Source of the DNA: Actinomycetospora termitidis
GTDB taxonomy: Bacteria; Actinomycetota; Actinomycetes; Mycobacteriales; Pseudonocardiaceae
DNA: 64,000 nt
Reading direction: 5' to 3'
Assembly (NCBI RefSeq): GCF_030286555.1
Contig: NZ_JASVWF010000003.1
Span: forward strand, 124,001 to 188,000
Below, piece after piece: positions 26,656 through 35,187 of this stretch. Made by a program: the position numbers and the translations under genes. Below the pieces are notes generated by a model. The model had not been told where the DNA came from. It saw only the letters and a program-made list of their open reading frames with translations, and searched no databases. Position 1 is the stretch's first letter, and each line of letters begins with the position of its first letter.

Positions 26656-27935
26656 ATCAGGCGGGCGGCCAGCACCGCGCCGACGCCGGACAGCACCACG
26701 ATCACGACGAGGTACGCGGACGCCCCGGCCATCCCGAGCGGCGAGGCGAGCAGCAGCGTCGTCAGGATCGGGGCCAGGGCACCGCCGGTGATGGAGCCGA
26801 GCTGGTAGCCGACCGACGCGCCGCTGTACCGGACCTCGGCCGGGTAGGCCTGGGCGGCCAGCGCCCCGGACGGTCCCCACATCGGCGCCGACGCCCAGCG
26901 GGCGCCCGCGACGGCGATCGCGATGAGGACCAGCGAGGCCGAGGCGAGCAGGGGCAGGAACACGGCCATGACGACGGCGGTCGCGACCGCGCCGCCGAGG
27001 ATCGTGCGCGAGAGCCCCCACCGGTCCGCCGCCGACGAGAACCACAGGATGATCGGCACCTCCAGCACGGCGACCACGAGCACCACCGCGATCAGCCCGG
27101 TCCGCGGCATCCCGTAGGCGCTCGCGCCGTACTGGATGGAGAACGTCGCGGCCATGTAGCCGACGCCGGTGATCCCGGTGAACAGCGCGATCCCGCACAG
27201 CACCTGCGGCAGGTGGTGGCGCAGCACGCCGGCGATCGGCAGCACCATCGAGTCGCCCCGCGAGCGCACCGCGGAGAACTCCTCGCTCTCGGCGACCTGC
27301 AGGCGCACCCACAGCCCCACGATCACGAGCAGCGCCGAGGCCAGGAACGGCACCCGCCAGCCCCAGGACGAGAACGCCTCCGGGGACAGACCCGCCGTCA
27401 GGACCAGGAAGACCGCGTTCGAGGCGATCAGGCCGATCGGCACGCCGAGCTGCGGGAAGCTGCCGTAGAAGCTGCGTCGCCCGCCCGGCGCGTGCTCGGT
27501 GGACAGCAGCACAGCGCCGCCCCACTCGCCGCCGACCGCGAAGCCCTGCACCAGCCGCAGCACCACGAGCAGCACCGGAGCGGCCACGCCGATCGTCGCG
27601 TACGAGGGCAGCAGGCCGATGAGGAAGGTCGCGACCCCCATCGTCACCAGCGTGATCACCAGCGTGTTCCGGCGCCCGACACGGTCGCCGAGGTGGCCGA
27701 ACAGCACGCCGCCGATCGGCCGGGCGATGAACCCGACCGCGAAGGTCCCGAACGCGGCGAGGCTGCCGGCGAGCGCCGAGGAGCCGGGGAAGAACTGCGG
27801 TGCGAACACGGTCACGGCCGCGAGCCCGTAGATGTAGAAGTCGTACCACTCGATGCTGGTGCCGACGAGGCTCGCGAGCGCGACCTTCCGGGGACTCGTT
27901 CCCGACGTCGGGCCGGTGCGGGTCTGCGGGTTCAC
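26625..27935 (-). CDS. MHS-family (MFS) metabolite:H+ symporter
   Basis: 436 residues, 12 predicted helices, of the ShiA/ProP-like metabolite:H+ symporter group: ASLVGTSIEWYDFYIYG, GHLGDRVGRRNTL and the RLVQGFAVGGEWGGAVL signature. It imports organic acids or osmolytes. It is last in the operon amidohydrolase-P450-transporter (ATGA overlap with the P450), so it likely takes up the substrate of that pathway. Confidence 0.88.
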   Translation of the reverse strand: MNPQTRTGPTSGTSPRKVALASLVGTSIEWYDFYIYGLAAVTVFAPQFFPGSSALAGSLAAFGTFAVGFIARPIGGVLFGHLGDRVGRRNTLVITLVTMGVATFLIGLLPSYATIGVAAPVLLVVLRLVQGFAVGGEWGGAVLLSTEHAPGGRRSFYGSFPQLGVPIGLIASNAVFLVLTAGLSPEAFSSWGWRVPFLASALLVIVGLWVRLQVAESEEFSAVRSRGDSMVLPIAGVLRHHLPQVLCGIALFTGITGVGYMAATFSIQYGASAYGMPRTGLIAVVLVVAVLEVPIILWFSSAADRWGLSRTILGGAVATAVVMAVFLPLLASASLVLIAIAVAGARWASAPMWGPSGALAAQAYPAEVRYSGASVGYQLGSITGGALAPILTTLLLASPLGMAGASAYLVVIVVLSGVGAVLAARLIQKREISSSV

Positions 27936-29155
27936 GGCGCCTCCTTCGACGACGGGACGAGTCGGACGGGCACGGAGGAGAAGCCGCGCAGCCAGTTGGA
28001 GAGGCGGGGCACGGACTCCCCGGCCGGCTCGATCCGCTCGACGCGCCGCGCGAGCTCACCGAGCAGCGCCTGCGCCTCGAGGCGGGCGATCGCCTGGCCG
28101 ACGCAGTTGTGGACCCCGGCGCCGAAGGTGACCGCACCGGCCGTCCGGAACGGGTCGAAGGCGTCGGGGTCGGCGAAGCGGCGGGGATCGCGGTTGGCGG
28201 CGCCGAGGCAGAGGAGCACGCGGGCGTCGGCGGGCACCGTGACGCCGTCCAGCTCGACCGGCCGCGTCGTCGTGCGGCCGATGACCGGGCTGGGCGTGTG
28301 CAGCCGCATGCCCTCGTCGAACACCGCCCGGACGCGCGAGGGGTCGTCGCGCAGCAGCGCCCAGACCTCCGGGCGGCGTGCGAGCTCGTGGACCACCGAC
28401 GCGAGGGCGAGCACGGTCGTGTCGATGCCGGCGGACAGGAACGAGCGCACGAGCAACCCCGCGTCGGCCTCGGTGACGTCGCCGCGGTCGGCGAAGGCGT
28501 AGATGGCCGCGCCGATCCCGTCGTCGCTTAGGGCCTCGCGGCGCATCTGCCAGGTCACGTACTCGCGCGCGGTCGACCACTCCCCCGCCCCGACGGCCGC
28601 GCCCCGCTCGGCGGCGTCACGCAGCACGCCCGGCGGGCCCATCGACTCGAAGTTCAGCGCCGCGTAGGGCAGCAGGTGGTCGCGGCCCTCCGACGCCATC
28701 CCGACGGCGTCGGGCAGCACCGTGAGCGGGAACCGCTCGGCGATCCCGGCCGCGTCGAGTTCTCCCTGCTCGCAGGCCTCGTCGACGAGGTCCGCGGCCA
28801 CCACCGCGAAGCGCTCCTCGAGTTCGGCGAGCGCCCGCGGGGACAGGACCCGGTTCATCACCCGGCGGGCGGCGTCGTGCTCGGGCGGGTCGGTGTCGAG
28901 CAGGACGCTGGGCGGCCGCCACCCCTCGCCCCGGCGGATGTCGGCGAGCCCGGTGCCCGCAGCGGAGGAGAAGGTCGCGGCGTCCCGGAAGGCGGCGGAG
29001 ACGAGGGCGTGCCGGCCGGTCGCGTAGAGCCCGTGCGCGGGCAGGAACACCACCGGCGCCGCCTCGCGGATCGCGGTGTCGGCCGGGAGCGGGTCGGCGA
29101 GGACGTCGAGCGCGAACGGGTCGACGTCGAGCACGGGTGCGTCGACGCCGATCAC
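27932..29155 (-). CDS. Cytochrome P450
   Basis: 407 residues: I-helix SAGIDTTVLALAS, E-x-x-R in FDEGMR, and the haem loop TFGAGVHNCVGQAIARLEA with Cys351. The overall pattern (short N-terminus, LLDTDPPEHDAARRVMNRVLSP) is like bacterial P450s acting on aromatic acids (CYP199-like), but the substrate is not certain. No ferredoxin or reductase is adjacent, so redox partners are elsewhere. Confidence 0.92.
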   Translation of the reverse strand: MIGVDAPVLDVDPFALDVLADPLPADTAIREAAPVVFLPAHGLYATGRHALVSAAFRDAATFSSAAGTGLADIRRGEGWRPPSVLLDTDPPEHDAARRVMNRVLSPRALAELEERFAVVAADLVDEACEQGELDAAGIAERFPLTVLPDAVGMASEGRDHLLPYAALNFESMGPPGVLRDAAERGAAVGAGEWSTAREYVTWQMRREALSDDGIGAAIYAFADRGDVTEADAGLLVRSFLSAGIDTTVLALASVVHELARRPEVWALLRDDPSRVRAVFDEGMRLHTPSPVIGRTTTRPVELDGVTVPADARVLLCLGAANRDPRRFADPDAFDPFRTAGAVTFGAGVHNCVGQAIARLEAQALLGELARRVERIEPAGESVPRLSNWLRGFSSVPVRLVPSSKEAP

Positions 29156-29214
29156 GGCTCCCCACGCTGGCGGGCCCGGGCGAACCGGACAAGCGGGTCA
29201 CCGTCAGGCGGAAG

Positions 29215-30078
29215 TCAGATCCCCAGCAGCCGGCGGGCGTTGTCCTTGAGGATGCGCGGACGGACCTCGTCGGGGAGGTCCAGGGTCGCGAAGTCGCGGC
29301 GCCAGCGGTCCGGGGTGAGCACCGGGTAGTCGGAGCCGAACAGGACCTTGTCGGCGAGCCAGCGCCCGGCGGCGCGCACGAGCTGCGGCGGGAAGTACCG
29401 CGGGGACCAGCCGGAGAGGTCGATGAACACGTTGGCCTTGTGCGTCGCGATCGAGATGGCGGCGTACTGCCAGGGGACGCTCGGGTGCGCCATGACGATC
29501 GTCAGCTCGCCGAAGTCGGCCGCGACGTCGTCGAGCAGCATCGGGTCGGAGTAGCGCAGCTTGATCCCGCGCCCGCCCGGCAGGCCCGCGCCGATCCCGG
29601 TCTGGCCGGTGTGGAAGACGACCGGCACGCCGAGCTCGGTGATCGCCTCGTAGAGCGGGTAGTAGCGGCGGTCGTGCGGTTCGAAGCCCTGCAGGCTGGG
29701 GTGGAACTTGAAGCCGCGCACGCCGTGGTCGGCGACCAGCGAGCGGATCCGCCGGACCGACGCCACGCCCCCGTGCGGGTCCACCGACCCGAACGGGATC
29801 AGCACGTCGGCGTGCGCGGCGGCCCGGTCGGCGATCTCCTCGCTGGACAGCGCCGGGTGCCCGGTCGCGCTGGTGGCGTCGACCGTGAAGACGACGGCCG
29901 CGGTGTTCCGCTCGCGGTAGTACGCGGCGACGTCCTCGACGGTCGGCGTCCGGTTCTCGCCGGCCTTGAAGTACCCGGCGGACGCGTCGAGCAGTTCCGT
30001 GTCGAGCGAGCAGTGGCCGTGCGCGTCGGCCTCCACGTGCACGTGGACGTCGATGGCGTCGAGGGCGTCGGGGTCCAT
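29215..30078 (-). CDS. Amidohydrolase-2 family (ACMSD-like) protein
   Basis: 287 residues, TIM-barrel metal enzyme: HVH near the N-terminus (His12 and His14), GFKFHPSLQGF, VFHTGQTG, VMAHPSVPW and the catalytic Asp in LFGSDYPVLTP. Relatives decarboxylate or hydrolyse aromatic and related acids. It heads the leftward operon with the P450 and transporter and faces an IclR gene, the layout of a regulated catabolic unit. Confidence 0.88.
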   Translation of the reverse strand: MDPDALDAIDVHVHVEADAHGHCSLDTELLDASAGYFKAGENRTPTVEDVAAYYRERNTAAVVFTVDATSATGHPALSSEEIADRAAAHADVLIPFGSVDPHGGVASVRRIRSLVADHGVRGFKFHPSLQGFEPHDRRYYPLYEAITELGVPVVFHTGQTGIGAGLPGGRGIKLRYSDPMLLDDVAADFGELTIVMAHPSVPWQYAAISIATHKANVFIDLSGWSPRYFPPQLVRAAGRWLADKVLFGSDYPVLTPDRWRRDFATLDLPDEVRPRILKDNARRLLGI

Positions 30079-30103
30079 GGCCCTACCCCACCATCAGGGA
30101 ACC

Positions 30104-30133
30104 TTGTGATCCAGCTCTCCCGGCAGCCACAAT
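30104..30133 (+). promoter_or_regulatory. iclR-type regulator promoter in the divergent gap
   Basis: TTGTGA (30104-30109), an 18-nt spacer and CACAAT (30128-30133), ending 7 nt before ATG 30141. The 62-bp gap must also hold the amidohydrolase promoter and the regulator's operator. Confidence 0.5.
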
Positions 30134-30140
30134 CGGCCGG

Positions 30141-30956
30141 ATGACCCGACGTACCGCAGCGAGTCGTGTCCTGGACGTGCTGGGCGCCTTCGGCCCCGGC
30201 CACCGCACCCTGTCGCTCTCCGAGATCGCGCGGCGCGGCGAGCTGTCGTTGTCTACCACCCACCGCCTCGTGGGCGAGCTGCTCGCGTGGGGCGCGCTCG
30301 AGCGGGGCCCGGACGGGCGCCTCTCGGTCGGCCTGCGGATGCTGGAGCTCTCCGCGCTGGCCCCGCGCGGGCTCGGCCTCCGCGAGGTGGCGTTCCCGCA
30401 CCTCGACGACCTGCACCGCGCGACCGGCGGCAACGTCCACCTCGGCGTCCGCGACGGCCACGAGGTGGTCTACGTCGAGGCGCTCCGCTCCCGGCACACC
30501 GCGCAGGTCTCGAGCCGGGTCGGCGACCGGTGGCCCCTGCACGCCACCGGGACGGGCGTCGTGCTGCTCGCCCACGCGGACCCGGCCGACGTCGACGAGG
30601 TCCTCGCGCGGCCCCTGGCCCGCTACACCGCCCGCACCCGGACCGACCCCGCGCTCCTGCGGACGTGCCTGGCGCAGGTCCGCCGGGACGGCGTCGCGGT
30701 GCTGCGGGGGCAGATCACCGACGACGCCATGGCCGTCGCGGTGCCGGTCGCGGACCGGACCGGCGACGTCGTCGCGGCGCTGAGTCTCGTCGTCCACGAC
30801 GACGGGTCGGGGCCGGGCGAGCTGCCGGCGCTGCTCACGGCGGTGGCCGCTCGAATCCGCCGGGCGCTCGGGGCGGCGGGAGCCGGGCAGCCGACCGCAC
30901 CGGCCGTCGGGAACGCTCCCGTGCGCCCGATCGAGCGCCCGCTGCGCGCCGGCTGA
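30141..30956 (+). CDS. IclR-family transcriptional regulator
   Basis: 271 residues: N-terminal winged helix (SRVLDVLGAFGPGHRTLSLSEIARRGELSLSTTHRLVGEL) and the IclR effector domain (ATGGNVHLGVRDGHEVVYVEAL, HATGTGVVLLAH). Divergent from the amidohydrolase-P450-transporter operon, so its likely regulator. The C-terminus ends in a low-complexity tail containing a near-copy of the TTCCCGACGGCGG motif. Confidence 0.93.
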   Translation: MTRRTAASRVLDVLGAFGPGHRTLSLSEIARRGELSLSTTHRLVGELLAWGALERGPDGRLSVGLRMLELSALAPRGLGLREVAFPHLDDLHRATGGNVHLGVRDGHEVVYVEALRSRHTAQVSSRVGDRWPLHATGTGVVLLAHADPADVDEVLARPLARYTARTRTDPALLRTCLAQVRRDGVAVLRGQITDDAMAVAVPVADRTGDVVAALSLVVHDDGSGPGELPALLTAVAARIRRALGAAGAGQPTAPAVGNAPVRPIERPLRAG

Positions 30957-30960
30957 CCCG

Positions 30961-31113
30961 CTACCGGGGCACGCGGCGCAGCGCGTACTCCGGCGACTCG
31001 CGGGGAGCCGGGACCGGTGCCCGACCTGCGGCGTCGGCCCAGGCCGCGAGGGCGGCGCGGTAGAACTCCCACCGCAGCTCGTCGTCGGTCCGCTCGATCG
31101 GCAGCGTGGTCAC
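30961..31113 (-). CDS. Small conserved-looking protein of 50 residues
   Basis: Unrecognised. GTG 31113 has a strong GGAGGGGG about 7 nt upstream; the product begins VTTLPIERTDDELRWEFYRA and ends SPEYALRRVPR, soluble and with a helix-forming first half. It lies 4 bp past the IclR stop in convergent orientation. Confidence 0.55.
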   Translation of the reverse strand: MTTLPIERTDDELRWEFYRAALAAWADAAGRAPVPAPRESPEYALRRVPR

Positions 31114-31232
31114 GATTCGCCCCCTCCGTGTCGTCGATCGTCGCGGAGCGTTCCACACGATTGCGCCCTACCGGTCGGTTGTCACTCGTTCGGCCGCACT
31201 ATCCGAACACGGAGTGTTCCCGCCTTCGTGAG

Positions 31233-31277
31233 CGAACGGCACTCTCGCTCCTTCTAGGCGCGCGAGAGTGCCGCTCG
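31233..31277. repeat. Palindrome family B, first copy
   Basis: CGAACGGCACTCTCGC (31233-31248) and GCGAGAGTGCCGCTCG (31262-31277, one mismatch) around a 13-nt loop containing TTCTAG. It lies just past the stop of the ABC-class ATPase gene. The second copy is at 62890-62940. The rest of 31114-31295 shows no gene. Confidence 0.8.
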
Positions 31278-31295
31278 TTCGGTCCCGGAACGAGG

Positions 31296-32969
31296 TCACC
31301 GCCGCAGCGACCGCACCCGCACCGACCGCAGCCGGTTCACCGCCGCGGCCACCTCGTGACGACGGGGCAGGGCGAGATCCGCCGGGTCCCGCGGCCCGTC
31401 GCGCAGGGCGTCGACGCCGTCCCGGGCGACCTGCGCGTCGAGCAGGTCCAGGCCCTCGGCCAGCGTGATCGAGCCGTCGAGGACGTGGTCCCCGAGCAGC
31501 GCCATCGCCCGCCCGATGCCCGTGACCTGCGACCGGTCGACGACCTGTTCCACCGCGGCGAGGTCGACGTCGTCCTCGCCGAAGGTCAGCGTGTCGATGC
31601 CACGCGCGGTGATCCGGCGCTTCCCCTGCTTCCCGCTGGGGTCGAGCGAGGCGGGGTCGACCACGCGGGCGGTGACAGCGGGGAAGCCGGAGTGCTCCTG
31701 GGTCCGCCCGGGGGTGGACGCGGCGATCTCGTGCGCCTGCTCCGTGACCTCGCTCGCTGCGTAGGACGACATCATGATCACCGTGTCGGCGACCCCGAGG
31801 TAGTCCCCGGACCCGCCCATGACCAGCACCGACGACACCCCGCGCTCCGCGTGCAGCGGCCGGATGCGCTCCACGAAGGGCACGAGGGGCTCGGTCGCGA
31901 TGAGCTGCTGCATCCGGGCGTCGCGGATCATCATGTTGGTCGCGGACGTGTCCTCGTCGACCATCAGGACACCCGCGCCGGCCTCGATCGCCTCCACCAT
32001 GGATGCCGCCTGGCTGGTCGAGCCGGAGGCGTTCGTCGTCGAGAAGTCGTCGGTCGGTTCGCCCGACGGGAGGTGCGAGACGAAGGCGGAGACGTCGCTG
32101 CGCACCACGCTGCGGCCGTCCTCGGCACGCACCTTCACCGCGTCGGCCCGCGCCACGACCTGCTCGCGGCCGTCGCCCGGGCCGTGGTCGTGCACGCCCG
32201 CCTCGATCGCGCGGAGCAGCGTGGACTTGCCGTGGTAGCCCCCGCCGACGATCAGCGTTACGCCCTCCGGCACCCCCATCCCGACGACGGGTCCGGCGTT
32301 GGGCGTCTCCAGGGTCACCCGCAGACTCTCCGGCGCGGCGAACGGCGTCGCGTGCTCCAGGGGACGGTCGTCGACGCCGGTGCGGCGCGGGAGCACCGCA
32401 CCGTCGGCGACGAAGGCGACGAGCCGGCGCTCGGCGAGGGCCTCGCGCAGGGCGACCGCGTCCTCCACGGTCTCGGCGAACCGCGTGGCCGCAGCACGCT
32501 CGTCGTCGGGAAGCTCCTCCCAGCGCAGCGTGGCGACGGCGGCCGGCAGCGTCTCCCCGAGCAGCGTCGCGGCCTCCCGCCCGAGGATGCGCCGCTTCGG
32601 CCCGGGCAGCGGCGCGCCGAGCTCGATCACGACGGTGCCGTCGTCGCGCACCTGCCCGGCCGTGCGGGCGAGCACCTGCTGGCCGCCCGCGTCGACCTGC
32701 AGCGGGGTGCCGCGCAGTTCCCGGCGCAGGCGGCGCAGCAGGAAGGTGGCATGGGCGCGGCGCCGGTCGGGGGTGCGGGTCAGCTCCTCGGGCGCGGCGT
32801 CGGGGAGCGTGACGCGGACCCGCGACGGCGGGGCGAACGGGTCGGCCTGGGCGCGGACGATCTCGAGGGACCCGTGCCGCAGGTCCCACGACCCGACCAG
32901 CGACTTGTACCGTCCGTAGCTCTGACCGTCGAGGTCGCGGAAGGTCTGGGCGAGATCACGGCGGGCCAT
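31296..32969 (-). CDS. ABC-class ATPase (COG3044 family)
   Basis: 557 residues of the COG3044 predicted ATPase group: MARRDLAQTFRDLDGQSYGRYKSL start, Walker A VGGGYHGKSTLL (Lys248), SAFVSHLPSGEPTDDF, the NASGSTSQAASMVEA signature in place of LSGGQ, Walker B-like GVLMVDEDTSATNMMIRD, and LVMGGSGDY. It has no membrane part, so it is a soluble ABC ATPase. The biological role of this family is unknown. Start ATG 32969. Confidence 0.88.
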   Translation of the reverse strand: MARRDLAQTFRDLDGQSYGRYKSLVGSWDLRHGSLEIVRAQADPFAPPSRVRVTLPDAAPEELTRTPDRRRAHATFLLRRLRRELRGTPLQVDAGGQQVLARTAGQVRDDGTVVIELGAPLPGPKRRILGREAATLLGETLPAAVATLRWEELPDDERAAATRFAETVEDAVALREALAERRLVAFVADGAVLPRRTGVDDRPLEHATPFAAPESLRVTLETPNAGPVVGMGVPEGVTLIVGGGYHGKSTLLRAIEAGVHDHGPGDGREQVVARADAVKVRAEDGRSVVRSDVSAFVSHLPSGEPTDDFSTTNASGSTSQAASMVEAIEAGAGVLMVDEDTSATNMMIRDARMQQLIATEPLVPFVERIRPLHAERGVSSVLVMGGSGDYLGVADTVIMMSSYAASEVTEQAHEIAASTPGRTQEHSGFPAVTARVVDPASLDPSGKQGKRRITARGIDTLTFGEDDVDLAAVEQVVDRSQVTGIGRAMALLGDHVLDGSITLAEGLDLLDAQVARDGVDALRDGPRDPADLALPRRHEVAAAVNRLRSVRVRSLRR

Positions 32970-33013
32970 GGGCGGGAGAGTGCCCGGCGGTCGCGGCGGA
33001 CATACTGGGGACC

Positions 33014-33388
33014 GTGATCGTCGTGCTCGCCTGGGTGCTCGGCCTGGCCGCCCTGGGGTGGGCGGCGTGGTGCGCGGTGTCGGCCGCGGTGAACCAGGCC
33101 CCGACCTACCACCACCGGGTCGGGCTCGTCGTGCTCGAAGTGGTCGCCCTGGCCCAGGCGCTGATCGCGGTGGTGCTGCTGGTCGTGTCGCCGGGGCGGT
33201 CGGGCGGGGCGGTCGCGGAGATCGTCGGGTACCTGATCGCACTGATCGTGGTGCTGCCGATCGGCGCCGCCCTGGCCTACGGCGAGCGCACCCGGTACGG
33301 CTCGGTGGTGCTGGCGATCGCGGGGTTCACCGCCGCGGTGCTGGTGCTGCGCACGACCCAGGTGTGGGAGGCGACCGGTGTCTCCTGA
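33014..33388 (+). CDS. Four-helix membrane protein
   Basis: 124 residues, mostly hydrophobic with four likely helices (VLAWVLGLAALGWAAWCAV, VVLEVVALAQALIAVVLLVV, EIVGYLIALIVVLPIGAALA, SVVLAIAGFTAAVLVL). Not assigned. GTG 33014 lies 7 nt behind CATACT, a leaderless arrangement. It overlaps the next membrane gene by 11 bp, so the two probably form one unit. Confidence 0.75.
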   Translation: MIVVLAWVLGLAALGWAAWCAVSAAVNQAPTYHHRVGLVVLEVVALAQALIAVVLLVVSPGRSGGAVAEIVGYLIALIVVLPIGAALAYGERTRYGSVVLAIAGFTAAVLVLRTTQVWEATGVS

Positions 33389-33770
33389 GCGGCGGTTGAA
33401 CAGTGGCCCCGGGAAGGTGCTGCTGGCGGTGTACGTCCTATTCGCGATCTCGGCCGGGGCGCGATCGGTCTACCAGCTGGCGACGCAGTTCTCGGTCGCG
33501 CCGCTCGCGTACCTGCTCTCCGCGTTCTCCGCGGTGGTCTACGTCGTGGCCGCGGTGGCGATCGGGATGCGACGACGACGGCTCGCGCTGGTCGCGGTGT
33601 GGATCGAGCTGGTCGGCGTGATCGCGATCGGGCTGTTCACGCTGCTCGCGCCGCAGGACTTCGCGGACGACACGGTCTGGACCGACTTCGGCATCGGCTA
33701 CGGCTTCTTCCCGCTGATCCTGCCGATCCTCGGGCTGATCTGGTTGTTCCGATCTACCGACAAGTCCTGA
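33378..33770 (+). CDS. Four-helix membrane protein
   Basis: 130 residues with about four helices (VLLAVYVLFAISAGARS, PLAYLLSAFSAVVYVVAAVAIG, LVAVWIELVGVIAIGLFTLL, GFFPLILPILGLIWLF). It follows the preceding membrane gene with 11-bp overlap. Function unknown; the pattern resembles small actinobacterial integral membrane proteins of unknown role. Confidence 0.75.
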   Translation: MSPERRLNSGPGKVLLAVYVLFAISAGARSVYQLATQFSVAPLAYLLSAFSAVVYVVAAVAIGMRRRRLALVAVWIELVGVIAIGLFTLLAPQDFADDTVWTDFGIGYGFFPLILPILGLIWLFRSTDKS

Positions 33771-33782
33771 TATCGCACCCAT

Positions 33783-34634
33783 GTGACCACCCACACGCTG
33801 TCGCTGCCCGACGTCGACCTCGTCTACGACGTCCTCGGCCCCTCCGAGGGCCGACCCCTGGTGATGATCGGCCAGCCCATGACGGCCGAGGGTTTCCACG
33901 CCCTGGCCGAGCAGCTCCCGGAGCGGCGCGTCGTGCTGTACGACCCGCGCGGGCTCGGACGCTCGGTGCGCTCCGACGGGGTGGACACGAGCGTGCCGGA
34001 GGTCCAGGCGGAGGACCTGCACGCGCTGGTGACGTCGCTCGGTGACATCCCGGTGGACGTGCTCGCCTCCAGCGGCGGGGCGATCACGGCGCTCGCATGG
34101 GTGGCGGCGTACCCCGACGACATCGCCACCCTCGTCGCCCACGAGCCGCCCCTGCTCGGCGAGCTGCCCGACGCCGAGGCGGCCGCACGGGGGTACGACG
34201 GCTTCCGGAAGGCCTACGCCGACCGTGGCTGGGGCGCCGGGATGGCCGCGTTCATCGCCTACACGTCCTGGTCCGGCGAGTACACCGAGGACTACTTCGC
34301 CCAGCCCGCGCCCGACCCGGCCATGTTCGGGATGCCGACCGAGGACGACGGCTCCCGCGACGACCCGCTGCTCAGCGACCGTTCGCTCGCGATCGTGCGG
34401 TACCGGCCGGACGCCGCCGCGCTGCAGGCGGCCGCCACCCGCGTGCTCCTCGCGGTCGGCGAGGAGACCGGCGACGCCTTCACCGGACGCACCACGCGCG
34501 CCCTCGCGGAGCGGCTCGGCCAGGACGTCGTCGTCTTCCCCGGCGGCCACGGTGGCTTCGGGGCGGAGGACGGCCCGTGGCCGGGCCAGGCCAAGGCGTT
34601 CGCCGTCCGGCTGCGCGAGGTCCTGGACTCCTGA
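33783..34634 (+). CDS. Alpha/beta hydrolase
   Basis: 283 residues: MIGQPMTAEGFHALAEQL, YDPRGLGRSVRSD, nucleophile elbow ASSGGAIT (S-x-G-G type rather than G-x-S-x-G), and late PGGHGGFG carrying the catalytic His. Cytoplasmic, substrate unknown. It begins 12 bp after the membrane pair and may be their operon partner. Confidence 0.85.
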   Translation: MTTHTLSLPDVDLVYDVLGPSEGRPLVMIGQPMTAEGFHALAEQLPERRVVLYDPRGLGRSVRSDGVDTSVPEVQAEDLHALVTSLGDIPVDVLASSGGAITALAWVAAYPDDIATLVAHEPPLLGELPDAEAAARGYDGFRKAYADRGWGAGMAAFIAYTSWSGEYTEDYFAQPAPDPAMFGMPTEDDGSRDDPLLSDRSLAIVRYRPDAAALQAAATRVLLAVGEETGDAFTGRTTRALAERLGQDVVVFPGGHGGFGAEDGPWPGQAKAFAVRLREVLDS

Positions 34635-34645
34635 CGGCGGGTCAC

Positions 34646-34689
34646 GTCAGTGGCACCGTGCCCACCCGAGGCTGCGCCGTGCCACTGAC
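34646..34689 (+). terminator. Hairpin after the hydrolase gene
   Basis: GTCAGTGGCAC (34646-34656) pairs perfectly with GTGCCACTGAC (34679-34689) across 22 nt, 12 bp after the hydrolase stop. It opens the repeat-rich gap 34635-35187. Confidence 0.6.
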
Positions 34690-34712
34690 CTCGGATCACG
34701 TTCGCCGGCCCG

Positions 34713-35180
34713 GCGTTGCGGCCCGCACACGGCCGGCGCAGGTCGTCCGCCCCTGGAGCCGCGTTGCGTCCCGCACACGGCTCGCGTGGTTCCGTCTCCG
34801 CCGCCGGCGCGTTGCGTCCCGCACACGGCTCGCGTGGTCCGCCTCCCGCCGCCGGCGCGTTGCGTCCCGCACACGGCCGACCTCGTCCGCCGCCCGCGCG
34901 TTGCGTCCCGCACACGGCCGGCCTCGTCCGCCGCCGGCGCGTTGCGTCCCGCACACGGCGGCGGCCGGATCCCGGCAGCCGCGCGGCGAGTGCGACATGA
35001 CGCAGGTTCGCCGCCTGCAGAAGCTGCCTCACGTCGCACTCGCCGTCGGCCGCCCACTGCCACGGCGTGTGCGTCGCGCAACGCGGCCCTCCCGGCAGGC
35101 CCGCCACTCCGACCGTGTGCGTCGCGCAACGCGGCCCTCCCGGTAGGCCCGCCGGCCCAGCCGTGTGCGCCGCGCAACGC
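34713..35180. repeat. Phased two-sided array of family D 20-mers
   Basis: Six copies of GCGTTGCGTCCCGCACACGG-like sequence start at 34713, 34761, 34809, 34857, 34898 and 34939 (spacing 48, 48, 48, 41, 41). Three copies in opposite orientation start at 35065, 35113 and 35161 (spacing 48, 48), CCGTGTGCGNNNCGCAACGC. Between the two halves lies a hairpin, GCGAGTGCGAC (34986-34996) with GTCGCACTCGC (35033-35043). The spacers differ, though some share stretches. No gene in this 553-bp gap is convincing. Confidence 0.85.
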
Positions 35181-35187
35181 CCGGCGC

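Noticed and set aside
34647-35177. Protein-coding genes within the repeat array on either strand
   Set aside because: The 48-bp period is a multiple of three, so all six frames show 16-residue repeats (for example CAGRNAPAA). No ribosome site or known family supports them.
34713-35180. CRISPR array
   Set aside because: Repeats are about 20 nt and imperfect, spacers are partly alike, orientation flips halfway, and no cas gene is near.
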